The notes beneath the pieces were generated by a model. That model made no database searches. It had not been told where the DNA came from and saw nothing but the letters and a program-made list of their open reading frames with translations. Below, one piece after another: positions 37,630-48,341 of a stretch of DNA of 64,000 bases. A program made the position numbers and the translations under genes. The DNA is from Sacculina carcini (taxonomy: Eukaryota > Arthropoda > Thecostraca > Sacculinidae), in NCBI GenBank assembly GCA_916048095.2, contig OU696582.1, positions 1,609,001 to 1,673,000 on the forward strand. The letters are read 5' to 3'. Position 1 is the stretch's first letter. Every line of letters starts with the position of its first letter.

Positions 37630-38140
37630 ACATCAATTGATTCAAGTACGTTTTATATTGCGTTGATATAAAATAAATGTTCTCAATAAATTTAGCCTAA
37701 TGCCTATGTATTCATATAGACAAAAAAACTAAAAAATATGGTCATTTTTAAGTAATCTCATATAATATCACCGGGAGGTAATGGGCGAACGACACCAAAA
37801 ATATATATTATTCGAAGATCGTATGGATACCATTTGCAATAGCAAACTGTGGCACAAATGCATGTGTAGAAACCCAAAAATAGAACACCAAGTGTTTGGA
37901 AAAAGTACCTCACATTCGGCACAACACAAAACGCACAAACAAAATTCAAATCCCTAGCTAACATACAATAGCCCTCATACCTCTGCACACACACATCAGC
38001 ATTATTCTTCATTGTTGAATTAGAGGTCACAAGGAGAGAGAGCATGACCCAAATACAATTCCATGCCGATTAGAATCAAGTGTCATCGACTCAGAACACG
38101 GATGCATACGCATACGAAGATACATTGGCCGTCTGCGCCT
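37630..38140. other. 5' flank of the CUB-like gene
   Basis: AT-rich sequence with no credible coding frame. It lies between the retroelement relic and the TATA box of the next gene. Confidence 0.4.
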
Positions 38141-38148
38141 GCTGTGTG

Positions 38149-38158
38149 TATATAAATA
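38149..38158 (+). promoter_or_regulatory. TATA box of the CUB-like gene
   Basis: TATATAAATA lies about 155 nt upstream of the start codon. A TCAGTG initiator-like site follows about 30 nt downstream. Confidence 0.6.
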
Positions 38159-38312
38159 CGATTGGCGAGGTGGAAATTATGTCAGTGATTCGGAAAACTT
38201 GAGCGGTGGCGGTGCTAGAAGCTGTCACTTCTGATACCCAGCTGGTGAACCAGGGCAAACACGCTGATATTTTGCAAATACCAAGAAGAACAATTATCAA
38301 AATTGCGTTGTT

Positions 38313-39398
38313 ATGAAGATTCTAATTTTCAGAGCAGTATTAATAGTGTTGGCATTAATATCTGTGGTCGAATCAGCTTTCAACAAGGCCACACCATATG
38401 CAACCAAAACAATCGTGAGCGATCATGATGGAGATCTCAGTTGGGACAACGAGACAAGAGAGCGCAACTGGGATAGCATGACAGTACATGAGTTCCGTAC
38501 TATGCTCACAAGCCTCATAGACAGACGTATCAAGTATCACCAAAACGCAACCACATCACTCTTCGAACGGATACAAAGACGGTATCAGTTAGTATATGAT
38601 GAGTTTGTTCAAATGTTTTTGACAGTGGAGTACAGCAAACGTCATTCGGCTCACTTGATGGAGAGAGTCAGACGTCTGGAGATGACTAAATCGACCGATT
38701 CCATTAACGACACCAGTAGCGTTCCAACGAGCAACGCCTCTACTTTTGTGCGTACCATCACAACCAGACCGACAACAAAGGAGAGGTACCTCCCCCATCC
38801 AACCGCTAAGAAGAACCACGCAACTACTCCACTAATCCACATCGACAATACGACGAAAGAGACGGCACTGACATATAACGGTCAGAACATGGACGATGAA
38901 AACGAGCTGATCACTCCAGCTCTACAATCTGGACCAGTCGAGATCGATTTATCCAACAGAAGTCGCAGATTCTTACGCGATTTACTAGCCAATTTTACGA
39001 GAAAGATGATGATGGTTGTCGTCGGACCTCCCGACTCGCTGAACATCACCATGGGTGTCGACACGCACGTCATTCTTCCCCTAGGCAACCACACCATCCT
39101 GCTTCAAGAATGGCACGACTACGAGTTGTACGACTTTTACGATTCGACATACCGAGATGAAGAGCTGACATTGGAGGCTGCCCGCGGTGTGAGCCACTTG
39201 AAGCTGGGCTGTCAGGTGTTTGATCTGGAGAACGATGCTGCGTGTAGGTATGAATACCTGCAAATAGACGAAGATGTCAAATATTGCGGCAACCAACCAC
39301 CGCAGAACGTGGTCAAACAGCACAGCATCAAACTCTTCTTCCATTCCGACCCCTCAGTAAATGGAGTGATGCGTTGTCATGTTGAGGCCAGCGTGTGA
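38313..39398 (+). CDS. secreted, N-glycosylated protein with furin-type site and C-terminal CUB-like domain, intronless
   Basis: The 361-residue product starts with a signal peptide (MKILIFRAVLIVLALISVVES). The N-terminal half (about 40-125) is charged and helical, followed by a Thr/Ser/Asn-rich linker. RSRR at 216-219 is a furin-type processing site. The C-terminal part (about 230-361) resembles a CUB domain, with Cys300, Cys311, Cys325 and Cys355, CRYEYLQI, KYCGNQPP and LFFHSDPSVNG matching the usual C-x-Y-x-Y-L, YCG-x-x-P and F-x-S-D positions. Nine N-x-S/T sequons are present. CUB domains mediate extracellular protein or sugar binding. The whole protein is not one I recognise. It has no introns, and an ATTAAA at 39627 is a possible poly(A) signal. 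The supported reading is a secreted propeptide whose CUB part may be released; its function is unknown. Confidence 0.75.
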   Translation: MKILIFRAVLIVLALISVVESAFNKATPYATKTIVSDHDGDLSWDNETRERNWDSMTVHEFRTMLTSLIDRRIKYHQNATTSLFERIQRRYQLVYDEFVQMFLTVEYSKRHSAHLMERVRRLEMTKSTDSINDTSSVPTSNASTFVRTITTRPTTKERYLPHPTAKKNHATTPLIHIDNTTKETALTYNGQNMDDENELITPALQSGPVEIDLSNRSRRFLRDLLANFTRKMMMVVVGPPDSLNITMGVDTHVILPLGNHTILLQEWHDYELYDFYDSTYRDEELTLEAARGVSHLKLGCQVFDLENDAACRYEYLQIDEDVKYCGNQPPQNVVKQHSIKLFFHSDPSVNGVMRCHVEASV

Positions 39399-40145
39399 TG
39401 ATATCCTGGCATATCTCACTGTCGCTAATTTTCTCATCAACTAAGCCCCCAAGCTATATATCAAAGTATATATCATATATATCTATATATCATACAGCCA
39501 TATAGTCTATATGATACATTATATATATCATATAGTCTATATATAAAAATATTTCACCGCTAACAAAAGCTGAAATGCATAGAATGCATTTGAACCTGTA
39601 AGAAATGAAGCAATTGTCGTGTACTTATTAAATATATATGCATATATGCGTCGAATGTTAAATTATTATATGTGCGGTTCATTTCGCTAGGAGTGTGTGA
39701 GTTTGTGTATATGAAATTCAGAGTCCAGTAGGCGTTTACACGCTTGCACTTGGATGTGTGTCTGTGTGCTTTTTTGCAGCATACACTCACGTGTTTATCG
39801 CGTGATGCGCACGTGTTTATCACGTGATGTGCACGCGGTTGCTTGTATGACGCCAACTCAAGAAAAAATTTGATAAAATACAGTATGAAGAGCATTGTCA
39901 TTTTGGGATTGATTGGTCTTAATTTATATATTGACTAGTCTCAGTTTGAAATTGAAATTAATCAGAAAAGAACGACAAATAATATCAAATATTACTATTA
40001 ATATAATTCACAATGCATACAATGAAATAAGCACGGCACAATATTGCAAAAACATAAGAAGAGATGAGATTGATAAATGATCAAACAATCCATAGGACTT
40101 ATGATCCATAGGACTATCCATAGATAGAATATTCCGGACTCTGAC

Positions 40146-40583
40146 TTGATGTTTCTTTTTTTCACCAAGCCAAAGAATAACGTATCTCACGCTGTCTTGT
40201 CCCTCTCTCCATCTGTTCGTTCTCTGATCCGCTCGATTGGCGACCGTTTGTTTGTTGGTCTCCATTCCTGCCCAGTGTTCGATAGATATTGGGTCGCTCG
40301 CTGCTCACGATGTGCCGGCCTAGGGCACAAATCAACGCGATGTTCTAGCCGTGTAATGTGTGGTCACTGCTCTGGTGATCATTCTTCATCTGATTGTCCG
40401 CGCTCAGCGACTTCCAAATGTTGTAATTGTAGGCGCTCGGGCCGGAACCATTCCCATTCTCACTCTTCATTTGACACTTCGTGCCCTTCCTTCACTGCCG
40501 TCCGGGATTCCATCCGCCGCCGCACCGCCACCTCTGATTCTGATCTAATTTCGTTGGCTCAATCCCCGCAATCGAATCATTGA
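40146..40583 (+). CDS. L2 ORF1 C-terminal part with zinc knuckles
   Basis: The frame reads GDRLFVGLHSCPVFDRYWV and Cys/His knuckles RCSRCAGLGHKSTRC, CGHCSGDHSSSDC and CCNCRRSGRNH, followed by TAVRDSIRRRT. It corresponds to the second half of the ORF1 at 12399-13412. The start codon is inside the truncated gene. ORF2 begins 75 nt after its stop. Confidence 0.7.
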   Translation: MMFLFFTKPKNNVSHAVLSLSPSVRSLIRSIGDRLFVGLHSCPVFDRYWVARCSRCAGLGHKSTRCSSRVMCGHCSGDHSSSDCPRSATSKCCNCRRSGRNHSHSHSSFDTSCPSFTAVRDSIRRRTATSDSDLISLAQSPQSNH

Positions 40584-40658
40584 CTATCCTCTCTTTCCTC
40601 ATTTTCTCACCCCTCTCAATCTATCTCTTCATCACCTCAGTCATCATCTTCACCACCT

Positions 40659-43541
40659 ATGTCTTCATCTCCGGTCAATCTTATTCTTCCCTCTCCTGGA
40701 TCAGAGCGTATGTATCGCGTCTCCATTGGTTTTGTAAATATTAGATCGTGCCGACATAAAACCGATCATATCTTAAACTTCTGCTCTTCTTATGGCCTTT
40801 CCATTCTCTGTCTCGCTGAAACTTGGTTACTTGAGTCCGATGTATCGCTGTTTTCCTCCAACGTATCACCATTTAATTTTCTTCACAAGGCTCGCTCTAA
40901 TTGTAAATCTCCTGGTGGCGGCGTTGGTTGCATTTTCTCAAACTCTCTCTCCATTTCCCCTATCTCTAGTTTGATTCCCCCTCCTTCTTCATTTGAATTT
41001 CTAGCCCTATCTCTTCATGTTCCTAACCACTCTGCATTCTGCTTACTTATATTATATCGACACAATCATACCGGCACTTCTCCGTTGTTCCTTGATGAAT
41101 TTTCCCCTCTCCTTGAGGCTGTCACTACGTCTTTTTCTAGCAATTTCTTGATTCTAGGTGACTTCAATTTTTGGACTGATTCTCCCTCCCGTAACCCCTA
41201 CTGCTTAGGCTTTCTCTCTATGCTTGAATCTCATGGTTTGTTTCTTTGCAACTCTTCTCCTACTCATACCTCTGGCCATACCCTAGACTTAATTCTGTCT
41301 CCGTCGCCTTTCATCTCTTCTGATCGCCATCCTCCGGACGTTCTCACCATTCCTCCAGATCCGTCAATCTCCGATCACAGTCTCCTTTTAACCTCAATTC
41401 CGTTTTCTCCTCCTCCCGTTAATTCTTCTTTCACTTATCGTAACTATAAGAAATTTGACCCATCCTCGTTCCTATCACTCCTGGATTATTTTCTTCCTAT
41501 CGATTTTCTGTACTCACTTTCTCCTGCCGAATTATTTCCGTGTTTGTCTGCTGCTCTTACGTCTATTAATGATTGCATTTTTCCCCTTCGGACATGCGCT
41601 TCTCTTTCTCCTCGCCTTCCTCCTTGGTTCAATTCTAATCTCCGTAGCCTTAAATGTTCTCAGCGCCGTCTCGAACGTTGTTGGCGACGCTCTCGTTCTC
41701 CATCTGATTGGCTATCGTTTTGCTCGGCTCGATCATCTTACATTTCTGCCCTCTCTCTCGCCAAGTGTAACTTCTATAAAACTCGTCTTTCTTCTCTTTC
41801 TCGCTCTCCCAAATCTTTATGGGCTACTTTGAATTCTCTCCGTGGTCTTCGTTCGCGTTCTATTTCTTCCACTATAACAGCCTCACAATTTTCTACCTTC
41901 TTTGAGGATAAAGTCAATTCGTTGCTTTCCGTTATTCCTCCTTCATTATCTCCTCTCAGACATATTTCCTCACCTGATCATTTTTCATCATTTAATCATC
42001 TTAGTGTGACTGACTTAACTGCCCTTATCTCATCAACTAAATTGTCGTTCTCTCCTTCTGATCCTATAAATTTTAAGGCAATTTCTGAATTGATTCCTTC
42101 CCTTTTGCCCTATTTTCTTCATTTGATTAATAGTTCTTTCCTCCATGGCGCTTTTCTTGCTGATAAACATGCTACAATCTACCCTATCCTTAAAAAACCC
42201 ACGTTAGATCCAACTGTTATTAAAAATTATCGGCCTATTTCTCTTCTCAGCTTCCCTTCCAAACTTCTTGAATCTGCCATCTCTTCTCAACTTTTTCCCT
42301 TCATTAACCAATTTCTTGATCCTTACCAATCTGGTTTCCGTCCTTCATATTCCACTCAGTCTGTTCTTATCTCTGTAACCAATGGCGTTTTATCCCACTT
42401 CTCTTACCGTCGGTCTGCCTTGCTTGTTCTCCTTGATATGTCTTCTGCCTTTGATTTGGTTAATCACTCTATTCTTCTTCGTGATCTCTCTCATCTTGGT
42501 ATCTGCTCTAGTGCTCTCTCCCTTCTCAAATCATATCTCAGTGGTCGGACTTATGCTGTGAAATTTAATTCCTGTGTCTCTTCTTCGGTTGCTCTACGTC
42601 ATGGTGTTCCACAGGGCTCCATTCTTGGTCCTTTGTTATTTAATCTGTACATGTCTTCTCTTTGTCCTATTCTTCGTAAACACTCTATAAGTTTACATAT
42701 CTATGCTGACGATATTCAGTTTTACATCCCGCTTCCTTTTCATTCTCCTTCCCTGCTATCTGACGTGCTTTCTGATATTTCTTCTTGGGCTGCAGCTCGC
42801 AATCTTCTCATCAACACTTCAAAGTCTGAGTTTCTCCCTCTTCATCCTCCGCGCATTAGTCCTCCGCTGCTCTCAGTTCCTCTAGCCGTTACCGTTCGAA
42901 ATCTTGGTATTATTTTTGATTCTTCGCTCTCCTTTGTAGATAACATTCGCTCCGTCGCACGCACTTGTCGTCTGATCCTACGTTCACTCTATCCCATTCG
43001 TCCCTGTCTCGATCAATCTTCATCTATTAAACTTGTTAATTCTCTTATACTCTCTAGATTAGACTATTGCAACTCACTATACTTTAGCTTACCTCGTTCT
43101 TCCCTAAAAATACTACAACGTGTTCTTAACCAGTCTTGCCGATTTGTTCTTCACCCTACTCCTTGCCGTCATACCTCCAGTTTTCTATTTAAGTTTCGTT
43201 GGCTTCCAATTGTCTCTCGTATCCACTTTCGCCTTTGCTGTCTAATCTTCAAACTCCTTCATGATCCCAGTCAACCGCCCTACCTAGTCAGTCTTTTAAC
43301 TCGTTCTGATAATGTTTCTTCTCGTAGACCTGTTCCCCTTATCTGTCCTCGGGCCACTAATGAATCTTCGTGGTCCTCTAAATCTTTTACTTTCTTCGGT
43401 CCGCGCATCTATAATTCTCTTCCTTCTCATATTATTTCATCTTCTTCCTACCGCATGTTTGCTTCCCGACTTCAAAATCACCTTTTTGACATCTCGTTTG
43501 ATCCTGCTTCTCACACTCTCACTCCTTTCGCCAAACTCTGA
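40659..43541 (+). CDS. L2 ORF2: apurinic endonuclease and reverse transcriptase, 960 aa, intact
   Basis: The protein nicks target DNA and copies the element RNA there. The endonuclease region has IGFVNIRS, LCLAETWLLESD, LILGDFNFW, SGHTLDLI and the SDHSLLL motif. The RT has NYRPISLLSF, LDPYQSGFRPSYST, LVLLDMSSAFDLVNHSILL, GVPQGSILGPLLFNLYM and YADDIQFY with both catalytic Asp. A C-terminal thumb-like part follows (NLGIIFDSSLS, LDYCNSLYF, LQRVLNQSCRFV, NESSWSSKSF). There is no RNase H or PHD domain. The uninterrupted frame suggests recent activity of the family, which belongs to the L2/CR1 group by motif pattern. Confidence 0.88.
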   Translation: MSSSPVNLILPSPGSERMYRVSIGFVNIRSCRHKTDHILNFCSSYGLSILCLAETWLLESDVSLFSSNVSPFNFLHKARSNCKSPGGGVGCIFSNSLSISPISSLIPPPSSFEFLALSLHVPNHSAFCLLILYRHNHTGTSPLFLDEFSPLLEAVTTSFSSNFLILGDFNFWTDSPSRNPYCLGFLSMLESHGLFLCNSSPTHTSGHTLDLILSPSPFISSDRHPPDVLTIPPDPSISDHSLLLTSIPFSPPPVNSSFTYRNYKKFDPSSFLSLLDYFLPIDFLYSLSPAELFPCLSAALTSINDCIFPLRTCASLSPRLPPWFNSNLRSLKCSQRRLERCWRRSRSPSDWLSFCSARSSYISALSLAKCNFYKTRLSSLSRSPKSLWATLNSLRGLRSRSISSTITASQFSTFFEDKVNSLLSVIPPSLSPLRHISSPDHFSSFNHLSVTDLTALISSTKLSFSPSDPINFKAISELIPSLLPYFLHLINSSFLHGAFLADKHATIYPILKKPTLDPTVIKNYRPISLLSFPSKLLESAISSQLFPFINQFLDPYQSGFRPSYSTQSVLISVTNGVLSHFSYRRSALLVLLDMSSAFDLVNHSILLRDLSHLGICSSALSLLKSYLSGRTYAVKFNSCVSSSVALRHGVPQGSILGPLLFNLYMSSLCPILRKHSISLHIYADDIQFYIPLPFHSPSLLSDVLSDISSWAAARNLLINTSKSEFLPLHPPRISPPLLSVPLAVTVRNLGIIFDSSLSFVDNIRSVARTCRLILRSLYPIRPCLDQSSSIKLVNSLILSRLDYCNSLYFSLPRSSLKILQRVLNQSCRFVLHPTPCRHTSSFLFKFRWLPIVSRIHFRLCCLIFKLLHDPSQPPYLVSLLTRSDNVSSRRPVPLICPRATNESSWSSKSFTFFGPRIYNSLPSHIISSSSYRMFASRLQNHLFDISFDPASHTLTPFAKL

Positions 43542-43596
43542 TTCCATTCAGCTATCCATTTTCTATTCCTCCTTATTCTACTCAAAACTCATGTGT

Positions 43597-43631
43597 ATAT
43601 GTGTATGTATATATATATAAGTATGTATGTA

Positions 43632-43663
<32 letters not shown>

Positions 43664-43805
43664 CATGTGTATAAGTGCATGTCTGTGTATGTATGTATAT
43701 GTATAAGTGCATGTTTGTGTATGTGTGTATATGTATTAGTGCATGTTTGTGTATGTGTGTATATGTATAAGTGCATGTTTGTGTATGTATGTATATGTAT
43801 ATATG
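43597..43805. repeat. GTAT simple repeat and 32-bp minisatellite
   Basis: A TGTATA and (TA)n stretch is followed by four copies of a 32-bp unit starting GTATAAGTGCATG at 43669, 43701, 43733 and 43765. It lies in the 3' UTR of the L2 copy, before the terminal hairpin. Confidence 0.85.
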
Positions 43806-43905
43806 TATTTACGCTTTGTTGTTCGTCTTTAAGTTATGCGCGCCCGTGTTTTTACAGGCGCTATAGTAAATATATGTTTGTTTGTTTGTTTGTTTGTTTG
43901 TGTAT

Positions 43906-44172
43906 TCTGTATCCTGCGTGAATGATCGTCTGATTCTGATTTCGCGTGATTTGTTTTCCCATTCTTACTTATGGTGCCCCATGTGTATGTGTATGTTTTT
44001 GCTTATGTATGTGTGTGTATGTCTGTGAGTGTGTGTGTGTTCCTATGTGTGCATTATGTGTTCTTACTGTTGTCACATGTTTATCTCCATCGTTGTGTTT
44101 GCCTTTTAAATTTTGTCGCGCTTCTGTGCATATTAGCGCTATAACAAATACATTGATTGATTGATTGATTGA
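43906..44172 (+). mobile_element. second L2 3' end, tail of another or read-through copy
   Basis: A further hairpin GCGCT...AGCGC (44118-44139), CTATAACAAATACATTGA and a (TTGA)n tail follow about 280 bp after the first L2 tail in the same orientation. This is either a separate truncated insertion or a 3' transduction. Confidence 0.6.
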
Positions 44173-44353
44173 TAGATATATGATCCATATGTTCCATGGT
44201 TACCTACACGAATTTCTTGAATTTATTCATTTACTGGCTACTTCAATAAGCTGAGACGAAAGAGGTACACTTTGACCCGAACGTCCAAATTTAAACGTTT
44301 CGTCTTTTTTTGTTGTTGTTGGGGCGTTGTCGTGGAGTTATCTCCGATATCAA

Positions 44354-44545
44354 TTTGTTGTTGTTGTTTTAAGCGCACACCAGTCAGTTGAGACTATATG
44401 GCGCGCCCCACTGTGGGCCCATCTACAGTGGTGAATCCCGGTAGACTCAAGCAGAGGTGTTGATGAACGAATCTGGGCCAGGATTCGAACCGCATACCTC
44501 TGACACGATAGTTCAGCGCCTAACCACTGAGCTACTCGGGAGCTC
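44354..44545 (-). mobile_element. tRNA-derived SINE
   Basis: The minus strand begins with a tRNA-like head, GCTCCCGAGTAGCTCAGTGG (A-box) and GGTTCGAATCC (B-box). The anticodon-like loop is CTATCGT. The body ends in a GC-rich stem GCGCGCC...GGTGTGCGC and a (AAC)n tail. A second copy is at 62091-62274 on the plus strand. The head is not a functional tRNA because the acceptor and T stems do not close. Confidence 0.75.
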
Positions 44546-44612
44546 CGACAACAATTTGAAGCCTGGCTTCTGAAGAAGGCTGTGCTATGACTTTCACCAC
44601 GCACTCTTGTGA

Positions 44613-45063
44613 TAATGTTGACAACTGCTGTGGTTCACAAGGAAATTCGGCAAGGAAAAATCAATGAAACAGCCAATTAACGAGAAAAGCTGTACCAATA
44701 TATATTTTCTATTGACCGAGCCATAATGCCGAATAAATTAAGTGCTGCTGTAACGAGAGCAGAAAATTAAAACTGTATTTACAGAGAGGCGTGCGTGGGC
44801 ATCACTGCTTTACGCGCGCCTACAAGACCACAGGCCACCACCGTCACATGCGGGAGCACACACACACACACACACGCATGCATACAAACATACAAAGTTT
44901 AGTCAGTGACACACGACTTTAACACTCAATCATCGACCATCATCCGATAACACTCCATAATGTCACTCCGCCCACGTTCCTCAATAAATAATAACAATCA
45001 ACAATAAATATGTGATTCAGTAAATAACAGTCATCAATAAATAAGAATAAATATTAATAAATA
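44613..45063. repeat. flank with (CA)n and AATAAATA-rich minisatellite
   Basis: A GC-richer patch near 44790-44850 is followed by (CA)n at about 44858-44877. Imperfect repeats of CAATAAATATGATTCAATAA type run up to 45073 and resume at 56672-56850, showing that the elements between were inserted into this minisatellite. Confidence 0.6.
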
Positions 45064-46244
45064 AGTAATAAATAGGGCTGTCAAAAGTTAATAAAGTTAC
45101 TTTTTCACCTAAAGGTCACTTTTTCATAAGCTACCTAAAACTGCATGAAACAGTGGTGTACGATGATTATTAAAAAAGTTATTAGGTTACCAAAAGTTAC
45201 GTTTTCATCGTTAGGTTACTTTTTTTGCTTTTAGGTTACTTTTTTGCTTTTAGGTTACATTTTTAGCGTCAGGTTACCTTTTGTTATTTGTCTTGTTATT
45301 AAGTAAGTTTACCACGAAGTTCGGTGACTTTTTGCAGATATGAGGTACAAAAACGGTATATATGAGGATAAAATAGGAAAAGAGATGGAATATTAGGTCT
45401 CAAGATCATGAAATTTCAAAATTTCTGCTATTAGGATTTAGCAATTGATATTCACCGTCATATCTGTGCTACTCAATATTTACACGTTTTTGGGTACGCA
45501 GGATAGCGTCATTCCGTTTTAGGAAATGCCCACGAGCCGGTGAGATGTTTGGACAGGGCCGGATTAAGACTTCGCGGGGCCCTAGGCAGTTCAGATCCGC
45601 GGGGCCCCCATGATATGAGATATGAACAAGCAAACCTGGGCGTGATATTGTGGCGCCCCACTCAGTTGAGTCAACCAACACCTTGCCTACGCCGCCGAAA
45701 AACTGATCAAATTTTCAGTAACACATGCAGAATATGGGTATATAATAACGGCTTCAACAACTTGTTTGTACCTCCCAAACCCGAAAATGGAACCGGCAAT
45801 ATAGAATGATTTACATGACTGATATCCTGCACGACTCAAATTCGGTCACCTCCAATCGCTAATAGAATACAAGCACAAAACACGCATAATATATTACAAC
45901 ACAACATACAACACAAGATACATTAGAAGATATAACAAAAGATAGATTATATTAACACTTTCATACATGAAACACTGAGCGCTCAATATTGTTTTATCCA
46001 ATATTTCATACACTGTTGCAGACAACGTTTCACCTCACAGGTGCTGTTTTGACCCAGCTAGCTCTATCTAATATTTGTGAAAATTTCCATACAAATTTGG
46101 TTATACAAAGGTAAATATACCTGGAAGACGCAAATTTGCTGCAAATTTTCCTTGGAGTTGATACAAAAACAATCGTATTCATGAAACATGTATCGTAATC
46201 ATGAGGTGACCGGTGACTACCATTCCACCAGTAGTATTACATGA

Positions 46245-48341
46245 TTATATAAACATTTTTCTGGACTTCATTTTAGCAAAATCATCAATAACATCGTAGA
46301 AATCAATATTATTTGTGAGATCGGACTCAATAGTCAATAACGCTAAGCTACACATTTTTTCTTGGCTCATTGTCGAACGGAGGTGGGTTTTAATTCTTTT
46401 CAAGACAGAGAATGAACGCTCCCCTTCACAGTTAGAAGATGTTAGCGTCAAGTAGAGGCGGTAAACTATGTCCACATTTGGGAATGCTTGTGAAACACCT
46501 GCATCCCTGATATGTTTAAGAGCAGCTGATGGTGCACATTGTTCAGAGGTCGCTTCAATCTGTTTCATATATCCGGAGAAATGAACAATTTCTTCAGCAA
46601 ATGTTTCGTCAACATCTGCCGAAAAGTGCTGCTGCAACTTTACCGCAGCTTCCCTTAATTCAGCATCTGGAATGTTGGTGATTTGGAAAAGAAATCCAAA
46701 CTTTATATTGACGTCATGATATGCTTCTTTTCTTTTACTCAATTCCGTTATTAGTGAATCCAGAATAACATATTAGGTGCCTGTTTTGAACTTCTGCTTA
46801 GGTGGTATACAAATTTCGGTATCTGGCTCATTAAATTTTCGTTTCTTTTTTCTTGAGCGCTGAAGGTCCGCCCGGTAACTCGAGTCCTTCACTAGCAACT
46901 TAGCTTTCTGTTCGAAAATGTCAAAAGCTTCATCACTACGAAGTGATCTTGCAAACTCCACTAATCCTGCGTAGAGGTTGACACATGTTGACATATCAAT
47001 GTCGACTCTTTGGAGCGTCTTATTGGTGGCATTTAAGCGTTCCAGTATACAGTCCCAAAACACACAGAGTAGAGCCAATTCAAAATTTTCCATTTTCAAT
47101 GCTAAGCCCTCTGCTTCACTCATTGTAGATACCGACTGGTTTTCATCTCGTGCGATTTTGCTCAAAGCAGAACGTACTTCAATTAAGTTACTTTTCAAGG
47201 CATGTGTTGCATCATGCCGCGCTGACCATCTTGTTGTTGATAATGACTTGATGATGTCTCCATGGATGGTTGACTTGAGTATACTCCACCGGTGTGTTGA
47301 AACAGAGAAAAAATTAAAGAGCACTTGCAAACATCCAAAAAATGACACGGCATCAACGCAACACTCCGCAGCGCACGAACCCACAAGATTCAAGGAATGT
47401 GCTGAGCATGGTACATACTCTGCAAGAGGATTGATTGCCTTGATACGGGATTGTAATCCGTCATATTTTCCAGACATATTACTTGCGTTGTCGTAACTTT
47501 GACCACGGCAATCCATAATAGAGAGATCATCAAGTAGAGTGTCAAGTACAGCATTCTTCATCGTTTCTCCATCATGACCCGGAAGAGAAATGAATTTAAT
47601 GAAGTGTTCTACTGGCTTACCAGTGGGATCGACGAAGCGAACAATGAATGTCAATTGATCTGTGTGTGAAATATCTGGTGTCGAATCCACACTTATTGCA
47701 AAGTACTTTGCAGTTTTCACGGCTGAAATGATGCTATTGAGGACCTTTGCAGTCATGAGCACTAAAAATTCATCGCAAGTAGTAGAAGACATGTAGGAAA
47801 CAATGCCTCTTCCAGCATTTCCAAAGCGTGACACATGATTTGCCAAAAATGGATCGAATTGTGCTAAAAGTTCTATGATCCCTAAGAAGTTGCCATTGTT
47901 TTCCGAGCCAAAAATTTCATTGTCTCCACGAAAAGCAAGTCCTCTTACAGATATGAACTTTATCACAGCAACAACTCTTTCTAGAACTCTTCTCCAGTAT
48001 GTCCGCTCTTTTTCAGTCTGATTTTCTAAATGTGTGTGCATTAATCCTTTTTTCTGTGCACGGATCACACTGGCCAAAATTGCACTCCTGTGAGAGGCAC
48101 TGTTTTCATGGTGCTCAAATCGTTTCGAGTTTTTCCAGTCGTTGAAACCCTGCGTAAAAGCATTTTCTTTCGGAGAAAACAGCTTGCATGCTGAGCAATA
48201 AACCTTTCCTGAGGTTTCAGAATACATCATCCATGATATCTGAGCTGTTTCGGAATTCGCCAGCTTCCTATAGAACATAGATGCTGTCAAGTAACGACGA
48301 CTTCCATCATCATAAATCCTCGCTGAATTCACGAAAGTCAA
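46245..48341 (-). pseudogene. hAT transposase (TTF zinc finger, RNase-H-like, hAT dimerisation domain), broken
   Basis: The transposase would cut and rejoin the hAT ends. From the N-terminus it shows a TTF-type zinc finger (VYCSACKLFSP...HHENSASH), the RNase-H-like core with ISVDSTPDISHTDQL and RGQSYDNASNMSG, a PCSAHSLNLV segment, and a C-terminal dimerisation domain with NCEGERSFSVLKRIKTHLRS. A single in-frame TAA at 46775-46773 separates the core from the dimerisation domain; both sides are in the same frame. The upstream N-terminal part (48720-48310) is in another frame, so there is also a frameshift near 48310-48345. The copy is recently inactivated, similar to ZMYM1-like hAT proteins. 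Confidence 0.85.

Larger units (their letters stand above)
40129..43905 (+). mobile_element. L2-clade LINE, 5'-truncated, intact ORF2
   Basis: The element begins within ORF1, has a complete ORF2, and ends with the hairpin at 43840-43861, CTATAGTAAATATATG and a (TTTG)n tail. It lies in the left inverted-repeat arm near an ATAGATAG target sequence. The 5' part of ORF1 and the promoter are missing, so it would not be expressed from its own promoter despite the open ORF2. Confidence 0.85.
39706..44612 (-). repeat. left arm of a diverged inverted repeat, split by an L2 insertion
   Basis: In reverse orientation, 44612-44166 followed by 40128-39706 matches 62018-63573 in order. Shared landmarks are the SINE, AGATAACTCCACGACAACGCC, GTTCGGGTCAAAGTGTACCT, TATTGAAGTAGCCAGTAAAT, ATCCATAGGACTTATGATCC and GTAGGCGTTTACACGCTTGC. 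The L2 sequences at about 40129-44165 interrupt this arm; a separate 0.67-kb insertion interrupts the other. Confidence 0.75.

Noticed and set aside
37758-38045. Minus-strand 95-codon frame upstream of the CUB-like gene
   Set aside because: It has no recognisable domain, ordinary AT-rich composition and lies in the probable promoter region.
44470-44545. tRNA gene on the minus strand
   Set aside because: A and B boxes exist, but the acceptor and T stems do not pair and a SINE body follows.
44350-44604. Reading frame of 84 codons over the SINE, and its copy at 62032-62283
   Set aside because: The frame lies over the tRNA-derived SINE and its flank; similarity between the two copies comes from the repeat itself.
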